From Trema orientale (lineage: Eukaryota > Streptophyta > Magnoliopsida > Rosales > Cannabaceae), in the NCBI GenBank assembly GCA_002914845.1, contig JXTC01000023.1, positions 1,158,667 through 1,222,666 of the forward strand: a DNA stretch of 64,000 bases, in the 5' to 3' direction. How positions within the stretch are numbered: the stretch's first letter is position 1; each line of letters starts with the position of its first letter. This document shows, one piece after another, positions 12,860 to 24,930 of this stretch. The notes beneath the pieces were generated by a model. It was not told where the DNA came from. It worked only from the letters and a program-made list of their open reading frames with translations, and made no database searches. Made by a program: the position numbers and the translations under genes.

Positions 12860-13875
12860 TTCCATTCACAATGAGAAAAATTCACTTGCAAATGTGTTGT
12901 TCATCACTAAGAGGATTCTTCTACTTGTGAGTTCTGATCATACATGTTATTGTTACAAAAACGAAAATGAAAGTATATGTTTATGCCCCAGTCACTATAT
13001 TCGACGAAATGATCCTAGACATGTCCTTCGACGGCGAAGAACCAATATATTTCTGTATTGCTTCCTAAGATGAAAGATAGCCATACCATCACCAGATTCT
13101 GTACGTATCACCAGCTACGCATATATTTTCTTGCAGGCTTTGGTAATACAGTTTCTTTGGATGCATATCCATCCAGCTGATGCAAGGGTGCGGACACAAT
13201 ATGTAATGCTCTGAGAGTGGAGGATATTGAAAATTCAACTAATAATGTCCTAATGTGCAAAAGGAAAGTGACGGAAGGATTTTCTTTTCCACACGTGTTC
13301 CATGTAAATCGGAGAGGAACACAAAGTGAAGAGCTACGTCCTGAAGTTATGTTTTTTGTATGTTTGCTTTCGAGTTTAACTGTTGGGTTTTGGATCACTA
13401 GCTGTCACTATACATGTATGAAACACTAGATATACATATATCTATATATGTATATATGTACATATGATAATTATGGTTTGCATGAGAGAGTTAGGGTCGG
13501 TTTTGTATAGATGTTCAGTCAGATATAAATATATATATATATATATATGTAAGCTGATGAACCCATTTGGATATGAGCATATATGTTTAATATTTATTTT
13601 CTTGGCTATTCACATTTCGTATGGTTCTTGGAGGATTTTGATTCCTATTTATTTGCCTGCATTTGTCTAACATATTTAAATAAATAAATAGAATATGTGA
13701 AATTAGACTTGCAAATACGTCCTTATTGACTATTCAGAAAGTAATTAGTTTATGTCAAAGCTACTTAGAACACTTGTTGATTCTCTAGTTATAAATACAG
13801 TTTTTACCCTTTAAAAAACAAAATGAAAAAAGAACATTAGCTGAGATGATATTTTCCAATTAATAGAAAATTTGC
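12860..13875. other. CRY2 3' region and intergenic DNA
   Basis: 12860-13400 is less AT-rich than the flanks and probably holds the CRY2 3' UTR. (TA)n tracts lie around 13430-13460 and 13530-13548. No separate gene is visible. Confidence 0.45.
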
Positions 13876-13887
13876 GAGATGTACTTT

Positions 13888-13994
13888 TTTTTTTTTTGAC
13901 TTGGGGAAGGGAGATTTCAACTCAGGACTTCTGCATTGGAAGGAAGTATTTTTACATTGGGTGGTTACCACCAAGTTACGCATGCCACCACACT
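13888..13994 (-). mobile_element. Short tRNA-derived SINE, minus strand
   Basis: A 107-bp insert is bounded by near-identical 12-bp duplications, GAGATGTACTTT (13876-13887) and GAGACGTACTTT (13995-14006). Read on the minus strand it starts with a pol III A-box-like TGGCATGCGTAACTTGGTGG, has a B-box-like GAGTTGAAATC, and ends in a poly(A) run (T run on +). That layout, with the tail against one TSD, is diagnostic of a SINE. The B box is degenerate, so the copy is old. Confidence 0.75.
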
Positions 13995-14006
13995 GAGACG
14001 TACTTT

Positions 14007-15703
14007 CGTATTCAACTATCATAATGACCACACATTCTGATGTATATTAACATATTATATTATTATTTATTGTTCGCGACACATGTGCAGAGCATATTTT
14101 CTTATTTTATTTTGTGCAAACTGGCAAAATCTTTTATTGAAGTAACACTAAAGATATATTATTATTAGTGTCAATATTCAACCTCTTTTAGTCTTTTTGG
14201 AGGTTGAATATATATTAAAAAGTTTTGAAGTACTGCTCGACAAATCCGTCAAATTTTGTTTCCAGCAGTGATAAACGGCATGAATTTTCCCATAATTATG
14301 TCATAGTGCCAACAAATGTATGAAAATTAGCTGTGGTAAATGGATCACCATCACATGACCTATGCATTGTGGATTACATAATATAAACACATATAACATT
14401 CCTTACATGATCGCATATATCATGTTATGCAATTTTATTCGACTTTTCAGTTGTCATAAAAAAAATATATATAAACGGAAATACTAGTGGTTTATCTATT
14501 CTCAAGTGAGGTTTACTTCTTACTATTCTGAAGTGATGTTTATATTGCTGATGTATTGATGTATTATTATTATTATTATTTATTTTTTTGGTTTAATGGA
14601 AGTATTGATATATCTCTTATACATCTATAGATTTAAAAACAAAAATGCATTGCACTAAAAAATAATGGTGGGGTTGGGATTAATTGCTCAAACACATGGT
14701 GCCCAAACAAGAAAAATCCATATATTTATTATAATTTTTATCTGATAACTTAAATAAATAATTTTTTTTTTGGCTCTGGAAAATAAATGAATCTATTACA
14801 CAATATCCAAACAAAGATGTATAAATTTCTAGTCGCCGTGTACATTTTTCCCCCCTTCAAAATTAAAGAAATTGAAAAAAAAGAAAAAGAAAAGACTTCA
14901 AGTGGTCCAAAGTGTCAAATACAAATCGCCGCGTTCAGATTGTGTAATATGTGCGGTGGAGAGTGTTTTTTTTTTTTTTTTTTTCATAGATGGAACAGAT
15001 TATTTGTGTCTTAAGATTTACATATTTTGGTGGATCTATCAGTACAATCTTCATTGTCGAGTTATGAAAGTCTCAGCTCAGAAAAGTAAAGAAAGCCAAC
15101 GCCAGACATGTAGCTTTGAGTATTTGACCATTTACTTGCTCCAAAAGTCATCGAATTTAGGCGAAATCCCAAAATCTTTATGTCCTTAGGACCTTAGATA
15201 TTTCAAAGAGGACGTCTTCTTTTGTCTCCTAAATCAACTCTACCTAATTGAGGAATGACATACCAGCTTCGTATGGCTACCTCTCCGCCTTTTGGGGAGG
15301 AGGAGGTTTACTTGAAGTCTTGAAGAGAATCTCTACTTTTTTTTTCCCCCTGTAAAATCATTTAATCAACGTAAAATTTTGAGGAAAATTGACGATTATA
15401 TCAAGTACAAAGAAGTTTAATATGTTTTCTCTTAATGTCTAATATTTACAAGCATAATAGTTAATATTAAGCAAAATGAAAGGAATTTTTAAATAATCAA
15501 TATTGTTGTAAAATTAAAGTAATTTCTTTACAAGAAGTGGGGTCCAATATAAGACCAAAAGACACCAGAAAAGTTGGATACTTCCTGGAATCCGTACTCT
15601 ACCAGACTCTTAGTAGTCCTTCCTAGAATGACTTTTGTTTATAATTCACTTTTCAGAGAAGTCCACAGGATTGATAGGCCAAGATTGTGATGCTTGAATT
15701 TTG
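14007..15703. other. Intergenic, no gene seen
   Basis: AT-rich with homopolymer T runs (for example about 14965-14984). Open frames at 14787-15189 are driven by lysine/phenylalanine homopolymers and are not convincing. Confidence 0.5.
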
Positions 15704-15712
15704 ATAATTATT

Positions 15713-16233
15713 AGGGTTAATGGCACAAATGGTCCATGAGCTATCCAATTTCAGGCAATTTGGTTCTCAAAGGTCTAATCATAGTAATTAAGTACATAAA
15801 TTTTCTGATTTTAAGTAATTTGGTCCAAAACTATTTAAATTATAATCCAATGTCAAAATTTCTGACAAAAAACATACTTAAGAGTACGTGGTAGCATCTA
15901 AATATGTATTTTCGAGATAATTTTGAGCCAAAAAAAGTTAGTAATCACATATAAGTTTTCTTCAAATTTACAGCTTCAAGTACTCTTAAAAATATAAACA
16001 ATATACGTTCCATTATCTCTTAATCTTTTTATTCAGTTTATTTTTCCTTAAATACCTTTTTAGATGTTATCATATACTTCTTGTGTATGCTTTTTGTCAG
16101 ATTTTTAACAAAATGTTGTAATTTAGACAATTCAAGAACTAAATTGTTTCATATCAGAAAATTCGTGGACTTGTCATAATTAGAACTTTGAAGACCAAAT
16201 TGCCTCAAGCTGAATAGTTCGTGCCATAAACTC
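15713..16233. mobile_element. 521-bp MITE with 9-bp TSD (Mutator-like), copy 1
   Basis: The ends are inverted repeats: AGGGTTAATGGCAC at the left and GTGCCATAAACTC at the right, with matching subterminal GGCAATTTGGT / ACCAAATTGCC words. The flanks are a perfect 9-bp duplication ATAATTATT (15704-15712 and 16234-16242), the TSD size typical of Mutator-type elements. There is no coding capacity. A second copy lies at 58298-58829. Confidence 0.85.
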
Positions 16234-16400
16234 ATAATTATTATTTTCTAGCCGGTGTACAATTGTTACAGCCCATGACTTTCTATGACAATAGATATAC
16301 CTCAATATAGTAAGTATTTTTAAGCATCAAATATTTCAAAATCATATCATAATCAAGTAATATATAAAATATATAGTAAATTACCACCGTACTAATAGAT

Positions 16401-16538
16401 AGTGGGTAAGGTGCTTGCTTCCTTAACCAAGATGGTTTAGGTTTGAGTTGCCATCATCGCAATAGTCGAAGTAAATGGATAGTCCACTTTAAAATCGAAT
16501 ATCCTTTCACACCCATATAACGTTTTTTATTATAAAAA
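16401..16538 (+). mobile_element. Probable tRNA-derived SINE
   Basis: AGTGGGTAAGGTGCTTGC near the left end resembles a pol III A box, and TAGGTTTGAGTTGCC about 40 bp later a B box. The segment ends in a short A run. AATAGAT occurs on both sides (16394-16400 and 16539-16545) and is a possible TSD. The boxes are degenerate and the TSD is short, so this is a moderate call. Confidence 0.45.
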
Positions 16539-16549
16539 AATAGATGAGT

Positions 16550-19040
16550 TTAAATTGTCAGTTTAATCAAAATTTGTCGAGTGTACGTATAGTCTACTTT
16601 TATTATGGTTCCCATATTTTTCATATGAAACCATGCATACTCTATGTCCCAAGTTTAGAAATAGAATAATAATTGGGACGCCAAAAATTTGTAATAAAAA
16701 GTTACACGAATGATGTGATATTCATTTTAACTACTATCTTATCTCTTAGTGGAACCACATTATTTAAAATTTAGTAGTTAAAATGGATGTCATCTTATAT
16801 GATGTAATTTTTGGTGTAAGTTATTGGTCTCCCAAATATTACTCTTACTTGCATATATACAAATACGGAAATCTACCTTAACATTATATTCAAACAATTT
16901 TTTTTTCCTTTCAATATTATGGTATTATATAGCGAAATAATCTTAAAATAACAAAAGCTCGTAAATCAACAATCGAAGAATGTTATGTGATCTTTAACAA
17001 ATTTCCATGATAGTATCACCTTCGAGTAGACAGCTGGTAATTATAATTGGACTGATTTTCATCTTCTTGTTGGAATTTCGGGTCCCATTAATTTTCTATG
17101 CATATGAAGCCGTCCGGCTATTTTCTTATTAGGGTTAAATAGTATAATTTTTGTATCTTAATAAAAAAAAGAGATATAATGTTGCATGCAACGTGGTTTC
17201 ATGCACATTTTTTTTTATATGTATATAACTTTTGGCAATGGACGACAAAAACAAGGCCTATTACAAAAAATAATGAAAGCTCATTCGAAATAAATTAAGG
17301 AACATTACGTATAATGTTATGCAATTCACTTTCATACCTGTCTGTCTTAAACTTGGTTTAAGGAGATAATTATATAATAAAGTATAAGGTTCACAATTAG
17401 GTGGCAATGGGATTATCATTGGAAGATTGCATTTATAAATATAAAGATATATACTAGCAAATATATATCTATATTTTACTGTTTCCGGGATAGTTATCTT
17501 AACTTAACTATTGTTTTGGTCAAGCTTATTTGGACCTCAAGTCAATAACCTTACTTGAAATAATAATGAAAAATAAATAACAGCTATAATGGCATATGTT
17601 ATATATGTGGTCCATTAACAATGTGAGCTTGCTGCTGAAAAAGCACTAAATTATTTGGTCAATGTTATTCCGTTGACATATAGTTTCTACTTGAGTTGAA
17701 AATTTTAAATGAAGAAACCTTCTTAAATCTAATAATTAATTATTCAGAATGTTGTACTAGAATAGATTTCTAATTGATAACTTATTGTTGAAATAAATTC
17801 TTCCAAACAATTAGGCAGCCTTCAGTTTAGCTTTGCAGTTGGCCGTTGATTAATCAATGGAAAGACGACAAATAGCTATTTATTTTCAGAATGTTAAGGA
17901 ATCAAATTTCACTTTATTAGAAACAAAGATTTAATTTCTTTTTCCTTTTTTTTTGGGACAAATAAGCTTTTTTGAGCAAGTTAAAGGGTAAAAAAGAATT
18001 CGGTCGGAGGCTAATCATTAAGGAGGTTCTCTTCTAGGCCCCCCCCAAAAAAAAAGGAAAAAAGAAAAAAAGGTAAGAGATTCTCACACTTTATGTTTTG
18101 TGCCAACGAGCTATACACGTATATATAAAAATTCCATGCTAGTATCTAAGAGTTTTTTTTTATTTTTTATTTTTTATATTGCTCTGAATAAAAGTGAGTA
18201 TCTAAAAGTTGGTGTGGGATGGATCCGTACGCACAAAGCGGGAAAAAAAAAAATATTAACCACCCAGTTTTTGTGGGGGTAATATTGGAATGATGATGTA
18301 AAACCAGTTACAAGTCCACACTACTAATCTTTAACTTGTGTCTATATCAACTCGCCATACCAATTTTGGTGGTGCAAAAAATTAACCGCAAAACTATAAA
18401 TTAGGGTTTGTTTGGCAATGTTTTTAAACTTTTAGAAGTGAAACGTAAAATAATAATACTTCCCGACATGTTATTTGAGAATAGATCTTTACCATCCATG
18501 ATCCATGTGATCATTTTTAACAAGTTAACAAACAAGCTCTAATTATATTACTTCCAAGTTAATTACACCGACTGTGGTTCGTTAATTAGAAGCTTCTCTG
18601 TAGTTTATTTATTTATTAATTCATTTTTTGAGGAAACATATGGAGGACCAGTGACTACGAAATGATAGACAAATCTCACCTAACAATTTGGTGAAATTAG
18701 TCCAAAAGTTTGAAAGCGTCTATCTTAACCTCAATTAAGAGAGCCTACTGATCTGCCACTAGCGATTTGGCAAGTGGCATTAATGTTTTTGGCTATTGTC
18801 CTTTGCTTTGTACCACAACCTAAAAAGACTTGAAAGATAAATTGTACGTACCCTTTTGCCTCCTCCAAAAGTCAATTGAATAAAGGTCTTGCGTTCTCAT
18901 ATTTCTTCCGTACACTTAAGTCTCCTGTCCCTATCTCCAAATAGCTATATAATGCATAGATATATATATACACACATACATATATACACACATGTATTTT
19001 TTTTTTTTTTAATGAGAATTATACTTCATTAAAGACACAT
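16550..19040. other. Intergenic, no gene seen
   Basis: AT-rich DNA with a C9/A9 tract near 18040-18056 and (TA)n/(CA)n around 18960-18990. No reading frame with recognisable content. Confidence 0.5.
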
Positions 19041-19062
19041 CTCCAATTAGCTAATAAGACAC

Positions 19063-19373
19063 CACCGAGCTTGTGGTCTAGTAGTAATCGTTGTTATCCG
19101 GGGGCAAGAGATCCCGGGTTCGAACATGGGTGGCTCCTTCGGAAGTCTTAAATGTGAGGGTACCTACCTGCCAGCCCATGCCCGATCCTCTACTCCCGGG
19201 TGCCGTTACCGCTAGTAGCTCGGCTGGGGTTCAGGTGACTCACTCCACCGTTCGGTGGTGGCGGCCTAAAAGGTCTTGGGGGACATTCCTGAGCGGAGTT
19301 GGAGCTCCTATGGTCACGCCCAGGGAGGGTTGCCACGCTGGTCGCCCCCTCCTCCCCTTTTCGTTATCAAAAA
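19063..19373 (+). mobile_element. tRNA-derived SINE with perfect 18-bp TSD
   Basis: A 311-bp, GC-rich insert is flanked by AATTAGCTAATAAGACAC at 19045-19062 and 19374-19391, identical on both sides. The head is tRNA-like: A box in CTTGTGGTCTAGTAGTAA and a canonical B box GGGTTCGAA (about 19117). The body is GC-rich and the tail is TTATC followed by A's. All SINE hallmarks are present, and the perfect TSD implies a young insertion. An open frame through it (from 19091) is incidental. Confidence 0.93.
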
Positions 19374-19391
19374 AATTAGCTAATAAGACAC

Positions 19392-20765
19392 ATTTGTGGC
19401 TCGTTTTGTCACATGCATAATCTATAGTATAAAAACAAAATTAATTTATTCCACCATGTGGAAGCAATATTATCAAGTTAATTATGACCTACTATGTAAA
19501 TTGTTCACTTGCCCTCTCTTAAGCCACCATAGAGTTTCGTTTTCTAAAATTTTAGGTACTCTAAGAATATGATTTAATGAGCCCTTCGATTCATCAGAAG
19601 TACACATGCCATGAATAAAATTGTATTAAGTAAAGTAATCTGATTCGTTGTTTCTAATATTATATTACAAGAGTGTTAGAATTTAATAATTCATTTTTGA
19701 CATTTTCTGTGACAAATATCTGCTTATCTATATCATTCATTATGAATTTTATTTGGTTCATTGTTTTATATCAGATTGTCCATTTTATATACCTCATTGA
19801 TTACCATGTTAACAAAACAATCTAACACAAGTACAAGTACTCACGGTTTTTCAACAAATGCGCCTTTTTTATTTTATTAATTTTCTTGGATTCAACAAAA
19901 GGCCTTTTAATGTATGCAATCAGGGTCAGTGAAAGAGACTCCTCACTAGTAGTCCTAGCTTCTAGAAAGCATTCTTAATTAGTTCTTATACCAAAAATTA
20001 AGAACCACTAAAAAACAAACCTAAAAAAAAAATGGACAATTAGGGACAATTTTTTAGCTGGGTTGAATTTTATTACAATTAATCACAATTCGAAAATCTT
20101 TGTTTCTAAAATTAAGTAGCATGTACAATTTGTCTCTAATACTCTTTAGTTAGGTACTTTTAGTTTTTATATAAATGGTGACAAAATTTATTGGGTCTAA
20201 AAGTTCATTCTACTAGAAAATATGTTGTGATTAATGAAATATATTAATTATGAAAAAAACTTATGTAATTGGTTTTGAATAAAAGCGTAATTTACTCTTT
20301 AGAATTATCATAATTCATTATTTTCGTGAAATTATATAGCTAGCTTTAATCTCTAAATTCCTTAATAGTAAATTAAACTTTTAGTTTTTTGAGCAACTCA
20401 TAGTAATTAAGTTCAAATCAAGCCTTTATTATACTTCAAAAAAATTACGTGCGTAGGGGGAAAACAATCCGTAATAATGTACATGATATGCAAGGATTAT
20501 TTTAATTGATCTAACAGATTAAAGTATAATGCTTTTATGTATTAGTACTTATATTTTCCATTACAAAAGGTATCCATGTTCTTAATTTATGATCAGTTGG
20601 CTAGTTGCAGATCACATTGTAACCTTGTTTAGTGATCAAACATTCCTTTGACTGTTATAGCCTCTCACAGTCTCACTTAAAAAAGTAGCATGTTAATTAA
20701 TTTATTTCTCCTATATACCTTTTGAAAGAAAGAAACTCATTAATCATTCAAAAAAATCAAACACT
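19392..20765. other. Intergenic, no gene seen
   Basis: AT-rich, no coding signal and no clear element ends. Confidence 0.5.
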
Positions 20766-20769
20766 AAGG

Positions 20770-21186
20770 ACCTGCTCGGATTTATTTTCGCTTTCTGTTT
20801 TTGTTTTTTAAAACAGAAAAATAAAAATTCTTTTTGAAAGTTTGCTTGGCAAGTTTGTTTTTATCTTTTGTTTTTAAAAATTGTTACCAAAATTTTTAAA
20901 AAAAGAAGTAACAAAAAATTTCTAATACCTTTATTTTTTTAAACAGATTTCAAAAACAAACATGCATACATTTATACATAAGTGTCTATACACATAAACC
21001 TATGTACATATACAAGTACAAGTCTATATAATTTTCTCTCTTATTATTTGCACTTTTTATTTTTGGAAACAAGTAGGGAAAATAAGTTTGCCAATCATAT
21101 TTCTTATTTTTAAAAATTAAAAACCGAAACAAAATTTTCAATTTATTTAAACAAAACAAATTAAAAGTGAATCCAAACAAACCCTA
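20770..21186. mobile_element. hAT-type MITE candidate (GGRYYTGTTTGG termini)
   Basis: Left end GGACCTGCTCGGATTTATTTTC and right end GAATCCAAACAAACCCT are imperfect inverted repeats of the GGGYYTGTTTGGATTC type common in plant hAT-derived MITEs. The interior is AT-rich with AAACAGAAAA / TTTTTGTTTT words. A clean TSD could not be read. Confidence 0.5.
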
Positions 21187-21380
21187 AAAATTCCAGATTT
21201 TTTTCTTTTTCATTATAAAAAAAAAAAAGAAAATCACTTTTAACAAATGTAAACCTCATCAATTTTAGAATTTCATAAATTATTATAAATTATTATAAAT
21301 TTAAACTATAAGCAAATTGATGAATTATTATAAATTCTAGAATTTTCTTCTACCGTAGGATAATAGACGCTCATTCACAG

Positions 21381-21434
21381 TACTCCTTGCATTTCTTTTT
21401 TTTTTTTTTTTTTGATGGATACTCCTTGTATTTC
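21381..21434 (-). mobile_element. Tail-only retroinsertion with 15-bp TSD
   Basis: TACTCCTTGCATTTC (21381-21395) and TACTCCTTGTATTTC (21420-21434) flank just a T18 run plus GATGGA. Read on the minus strand this is TCCATC followed by poly(A), matching the extreme 3' end of a retroposon. It sits about 350 bp upstream of the PPCK start codon. Confidence 0.6.
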
Positions 21435-21633
21435 AAAGGATAGGCAGTTGGTACTTGGTACGGAAAAGAAAAAACACGTCTTCTAGAGTTTTTAAACTCA
21501 TTCGAATAGAAGATACCAATTCTAAGAGGGTAAGATCGTAATTTTACTCAATTCAGAGTCCTAGTTCTACTCCAAGTCCAACAGCTCACCTCCTCCCATT
21601 ATAAGTATGTCTTCAATCAACCATTGGATTCGA

Positions 21634-21639
21634 CACGTG
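21634..21639. promoter_or_regulatory. G-box (CACGTG) upstream of PPCK
   Basis: A perfect CACGTG in CGACACGTGCAAC, 144 bp before the PPCK start codon. PPCK genes are commonly under light, circadian or ABA control, which fits, but the assignment rests on motif and position only. Confidence 0.35.
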
Positions 21640-21669
21640 CAACTTCCTATTCAACGGGTCTTAATAATC

Positions 21670-21677
21670 GAATATTC
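21670..21677. promoter_or_regulatory. P1BS (PHR1 site) upstream of PPCK
   Basis: GAATATTC matches the palindromic consensus GNATATNC bound by PHR1, the master factor of phosphate-starvation responses. It lies 106 bp before the PPCK start codon, in the promoter or leader. Arabidopsis PPCK genes are induced by phosphate starvation. Chance matches are expected every few kilobases in AT-rich DNA, so confidence is moderate. Confidence 0.45.
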
Positions 21678-21782
21678 CCAAAACATCCCAAAAACCTTTC
21701 CTTCTCCTCATTGAATTAAAAAACACCACACACCACTTAGCGAGGAAGAGAGAAAGCCCATATATTATTAATAATAATAATA

Positions 21783-23029
21783 ATGACAGACGCACTTTGG
21801 AGAGAATACCAGGTTTTGGAGGAGATGGGGCGAGGAAGATTTGGCACCGTATACAAATGTGTTCCATTAAACGATTCGGGCGATTTCTTTGCCGTGAAAT
21901 CGATAGACAAGAGGATGATCAGGGGCGACTCGCTTGAATCGCAATGCCTCGTCACAGAGCCCAAGCTCCTCCATCTTGTCACCCCTCATCCGCACATAAT
22001 CAACCTCCACAACCTCTACGAGGACGAGACGCACCTCCACATGGTCCTCGACCTCTGCGATTCCCTCGATCTCCACGGCCGAGTCACTCGCCGAGTCTTC
22101 CCCGAGCCGGAGGCCGCTTCCGTCATGGCTCAGCTCATGCAGGCCGTGGCGCACTGCCACCGGCTCGGCGTGGCTCACCGCGACATCAAGCCGGAGAACA
22201 TACTCTTCGACGGGAGGAACCGGCTCCGGCTCGCCGACTTCGGATCGGCCGAGTCGTTTAAGGACGGAGCGCTGATGAGAGGCATCGTCGGGACGCCGTA
22301 CTACGTGGCGCCGGAGGTTCTGGCCGGGAGGGATTACAGCGAGAAGGTCGATGTGTGGAGCGCCGGCGTCGTTTTGTACGTAATGCTGGCGGGTTTTCCG
22401 CCGTTTTATGGCGAATCGATGGGGGAGATTTTTGAGGCGGTGGTGAGAGCCAATCTGAGGTTCCCGGCGAGGGCTTTCCACTCGGTTTCTCCGGTGGCCA
22501 AGGATTTGCTTAGGCGTATGGTCTGTAAGGATGTTTCTAGAAGATTCTCGGCAGAGCAAGTTCTAAGTAAGCTTATAAATTAAATCTTTTATTTATTTAT
22601 TTATTTGTTTATTTTTTTTCACACAGTTCAGGTCTGTTTGGTTGCTTAGAATTTTTAGGAAAATTAATTCGCGCCATTTTTTTTCCAATTTCAAAACGTC
22701 TGAATTTTTCTTTTATCTTTTTTCTTTTTTATTTTGTAATCTGCTCTGAATTTCAAGATACATAAAATTGTAAATTTGACTAAACATTTATCTTATATAT
22801 ATATATCCTCACTTGGATGAGGATAAATATTGTGTGGGTGTCAACTGAATAGCAAAATCAAGTGATGTAAATCTAAATTTTGATTCTTAAAGCTTTTTTA
22901 ACAATTTTTTTTAAAATAAAATATACACAGTTTTATCATTAGTTTCACTGAATAAAATCTTCTAAATGTGGTCCTTTGATTGTTGCAGGACACCCATGGA
23001 TAACAAGTGGCGGAGGTCAAGAGCAGTGA
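21783..23029 (+). CDS. PPCK: Phosphoenolpyruvate carboxylase kinase
   Basis: Exons are 21783-22566 and 22989-23029, joined by a GT-AG intron (825 nt, 274 aa). The product phosphorylates PEP carboxylase near its N-terminus in the cytosol, relieving malate inhibition. It is a minimal Ser/Thr kinase of the CDPK/SnRK superfamily: Gly loop GRGRFGTV (16-23), ATP lysine K39, catalytic loop HRDIKPEN (132-139), DFG (152-154), APE (176-178), and SAEQVLRHPWI across the intron. There is no calmodulin-like domain or other extension, and the protein ends within a few residues of HPWI, as expected for PPCK (about 275-285 aa) and unlike CDPK. The single intron close to the 3' end is the family's hallmark. 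Activity is normally set by transcription and turnover. The coding exon is strikingly GC-rich compared with its AT-rich surroundings. It appears intact. Confidence 0.93.
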
Positions 23030-23654
23030 GTGATCTAAGTTAAATTAGCGTCAAACTTCAAAGCGGCACCGTTTCAATATTTTCTCAAGTGCGTGCTCTA
23101 ATGTACATGTATGGGAATCGAAACCTTTCTTCTTTTTCTCCTTTTGCTGCGGAGGCGAGTTTTTTTCTTTTTCTTTTTCTTTTTCTGTGAGTCAGAGTGG
23201 ATAAATCATCCCAAGGTAGATAGTAGTATTAGGATATTAGGATAAAGGAATTCGCTGTTTTTTTTTCCCCCTGATTGAAGCGATTTGTCATAGTGAGATT
23301 AGAATTATATGATTAATAGTAGACACGGATTTTCCTTATTTATTTTGTATTTATTATTATTATTATTATTTTTTAACATGCGCTAAAGAATGCTTTTAGT
23401 CCTCTTCATTTGCCCTTTTTGTTTGAAAACTTAAGTTGGTGAAACATGTTCGTTGATGGTTTAACTCTAGCTAAATAAAAAATTGCATCAAAATCATTCT
23501 AATTAAACAATATAGAATCAAAATTAAATGGAATACAAAGTCGAGCTTTTTTATAGTTACACGTAAAACTATGGTAATCATATTTCTTTTTAATTTGAAT
23601 ACAATTTCTAAATTTAGATCCTCTCCTTCTAGACTCCACTAAAATAAAAATAAA
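23030..23654. other. PPCK 3' region and intergenic DNA
   Basis: Probably contains the PPCK 3' UTR, then CTTTTT and ATT simple repeats. No further gene seen. Confidence 0.45.
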
Positions 23655-24014
23655 GGCCCCGTTTGGTTCGCCTATTTGAATGTGTGTATTTGAATGAAAA
23701 TTGTGGAATGAGTTATAATTGGAATGGAAGACATTTGAATGAAAAAAATAGTGGAATGGGTTATAATTAGAATGGGAACATTGGAATGGACCATTCAAAA
23801 ACACCTCTCCCCCTCCATTCTCATCCAAGACACAAAAATCCATTCAAATAGTTGATGTGATTGATGAACTATTTGAATGGAAAAACTGAATTGTTGAAAC
23901 AAACATTCGTTCCAAAAAACCATTTGAATGGAAAATTTAGAGTTATTGAAATAAACACTCATTCAAATGGATTTTCTATTCCAATGGAATGGAATGGGCG
24001 AACCAAACAGCACC
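23655..24014. mobile_element. 360-bp hAT-type MITE (GGCCCCGTTTGGTTCGCC ends)
   Basis: Left terminus GGCCCCGTTTGGTTCGCC is mirrored by GGGCGAACCAAACAGCACC at the right. The interior is built of CATTTGAATGGA / CCATTCAAAT words in both orientations, giving strong secondary structure. Non-coding. A clear TSD is not visible. Confidence 0.75.
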
Positions 24015-24640
24015 AAAGAAACTCGAGTACTTATGTATCCTGTTATAAAATTTCTCTTTTATTTACATGCTAACGCTAATATGTGTTTTTTTATTTGTTT
24101 GTTTTTGCTGATGGGCATTTCTCAATAAAGCATAAGCTAGTTGTTGGGTATGTGGAACCCATTATAGTTCTCCATAGTGGATTAGATATTGTGCTTTTTT
24201 ATAATTTTTAAAGTCTAATCTATCGTTTTTGTTTGGATTTCATAATCGGTAGATTTGGTGTGATAAGGAGAAGATTAATGGGAAGCCCAGAAGCACTAAT
24301 TTGATATCAAATGTTACCTAATACAAGTGGACAATTGTTATGATTAGGTGGCATTATTTGGCTCCAATAATAATTTATTATATTATTAGGAGGTATTTGG
24401 TGGGACGAACAAGAGAAAGGGATTGGACTATTTAGTCCACGTGTGAGCAAAGTGATTCAAAGGACAATTTAGTACTATGATTTAACCGCAGCTAGGATAA
24501 ATTTATCCCCTAGAGAACTTGGGTTTAAACAATCCCGTCCAATTCCCAATATTTTAAAGAGGAAAATTGATTTTTTTTTTCAAGTAATTTTTCAAAAAAA
24601 AAAAAGAAAAATCCTGAATTTTGTAATTGTTCAAAAAATT

Positions 24641-24930
24641 CGGGATTTTAATAAGAAAAATATCACTTTTAAAAGTATTTAGAAAAATATCATTTTTATT
24701 AATTAATGAGATACTTGAAATAACCAATCAAGTTACTTCGTGTAACTTGATAAGTAACTTGACCAGTTACATCGAGTACTATTAAAAAATGCCAAAAAGT
24801 GATATTTTTCTAGGTAGTTATTAAAAGTGTTATTTTTCTAAAAAAAATTTTAAAAAAGTGATATTTTTCTACATCAATCTGGGATTTTTCAAAACATTTG
24901 GCCCGTCCAGGATTTTTCAATTTTTAGTGC
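24641..24930. mobile_element. Palindromic MITE-like element (GATTTTTC family), copy 1
   Basis: Contains repeated AAAAATATCAC / GTGATATTTTTCTA words in inverted orientation around a core of ...AATGAGATACTTGA...AAGTTACTT..., and ends in GGGATTTTTCAAAACATTTGGCCCGTCC-type sequence. The same order recurs at about 31855-32250 and, degraded, at 32930-33170. Boundaries are approximate. Confidence 0.5.

Noticed and set aside
19091..19420. 109-codon open frame
   Set aside because: Lies within the GC-rich body of a SINE and has no protein character.
21867..22559. 230-codon minus-strand frame
   Set aside because: Antisense shadow of the GC-rich PPCK exon.
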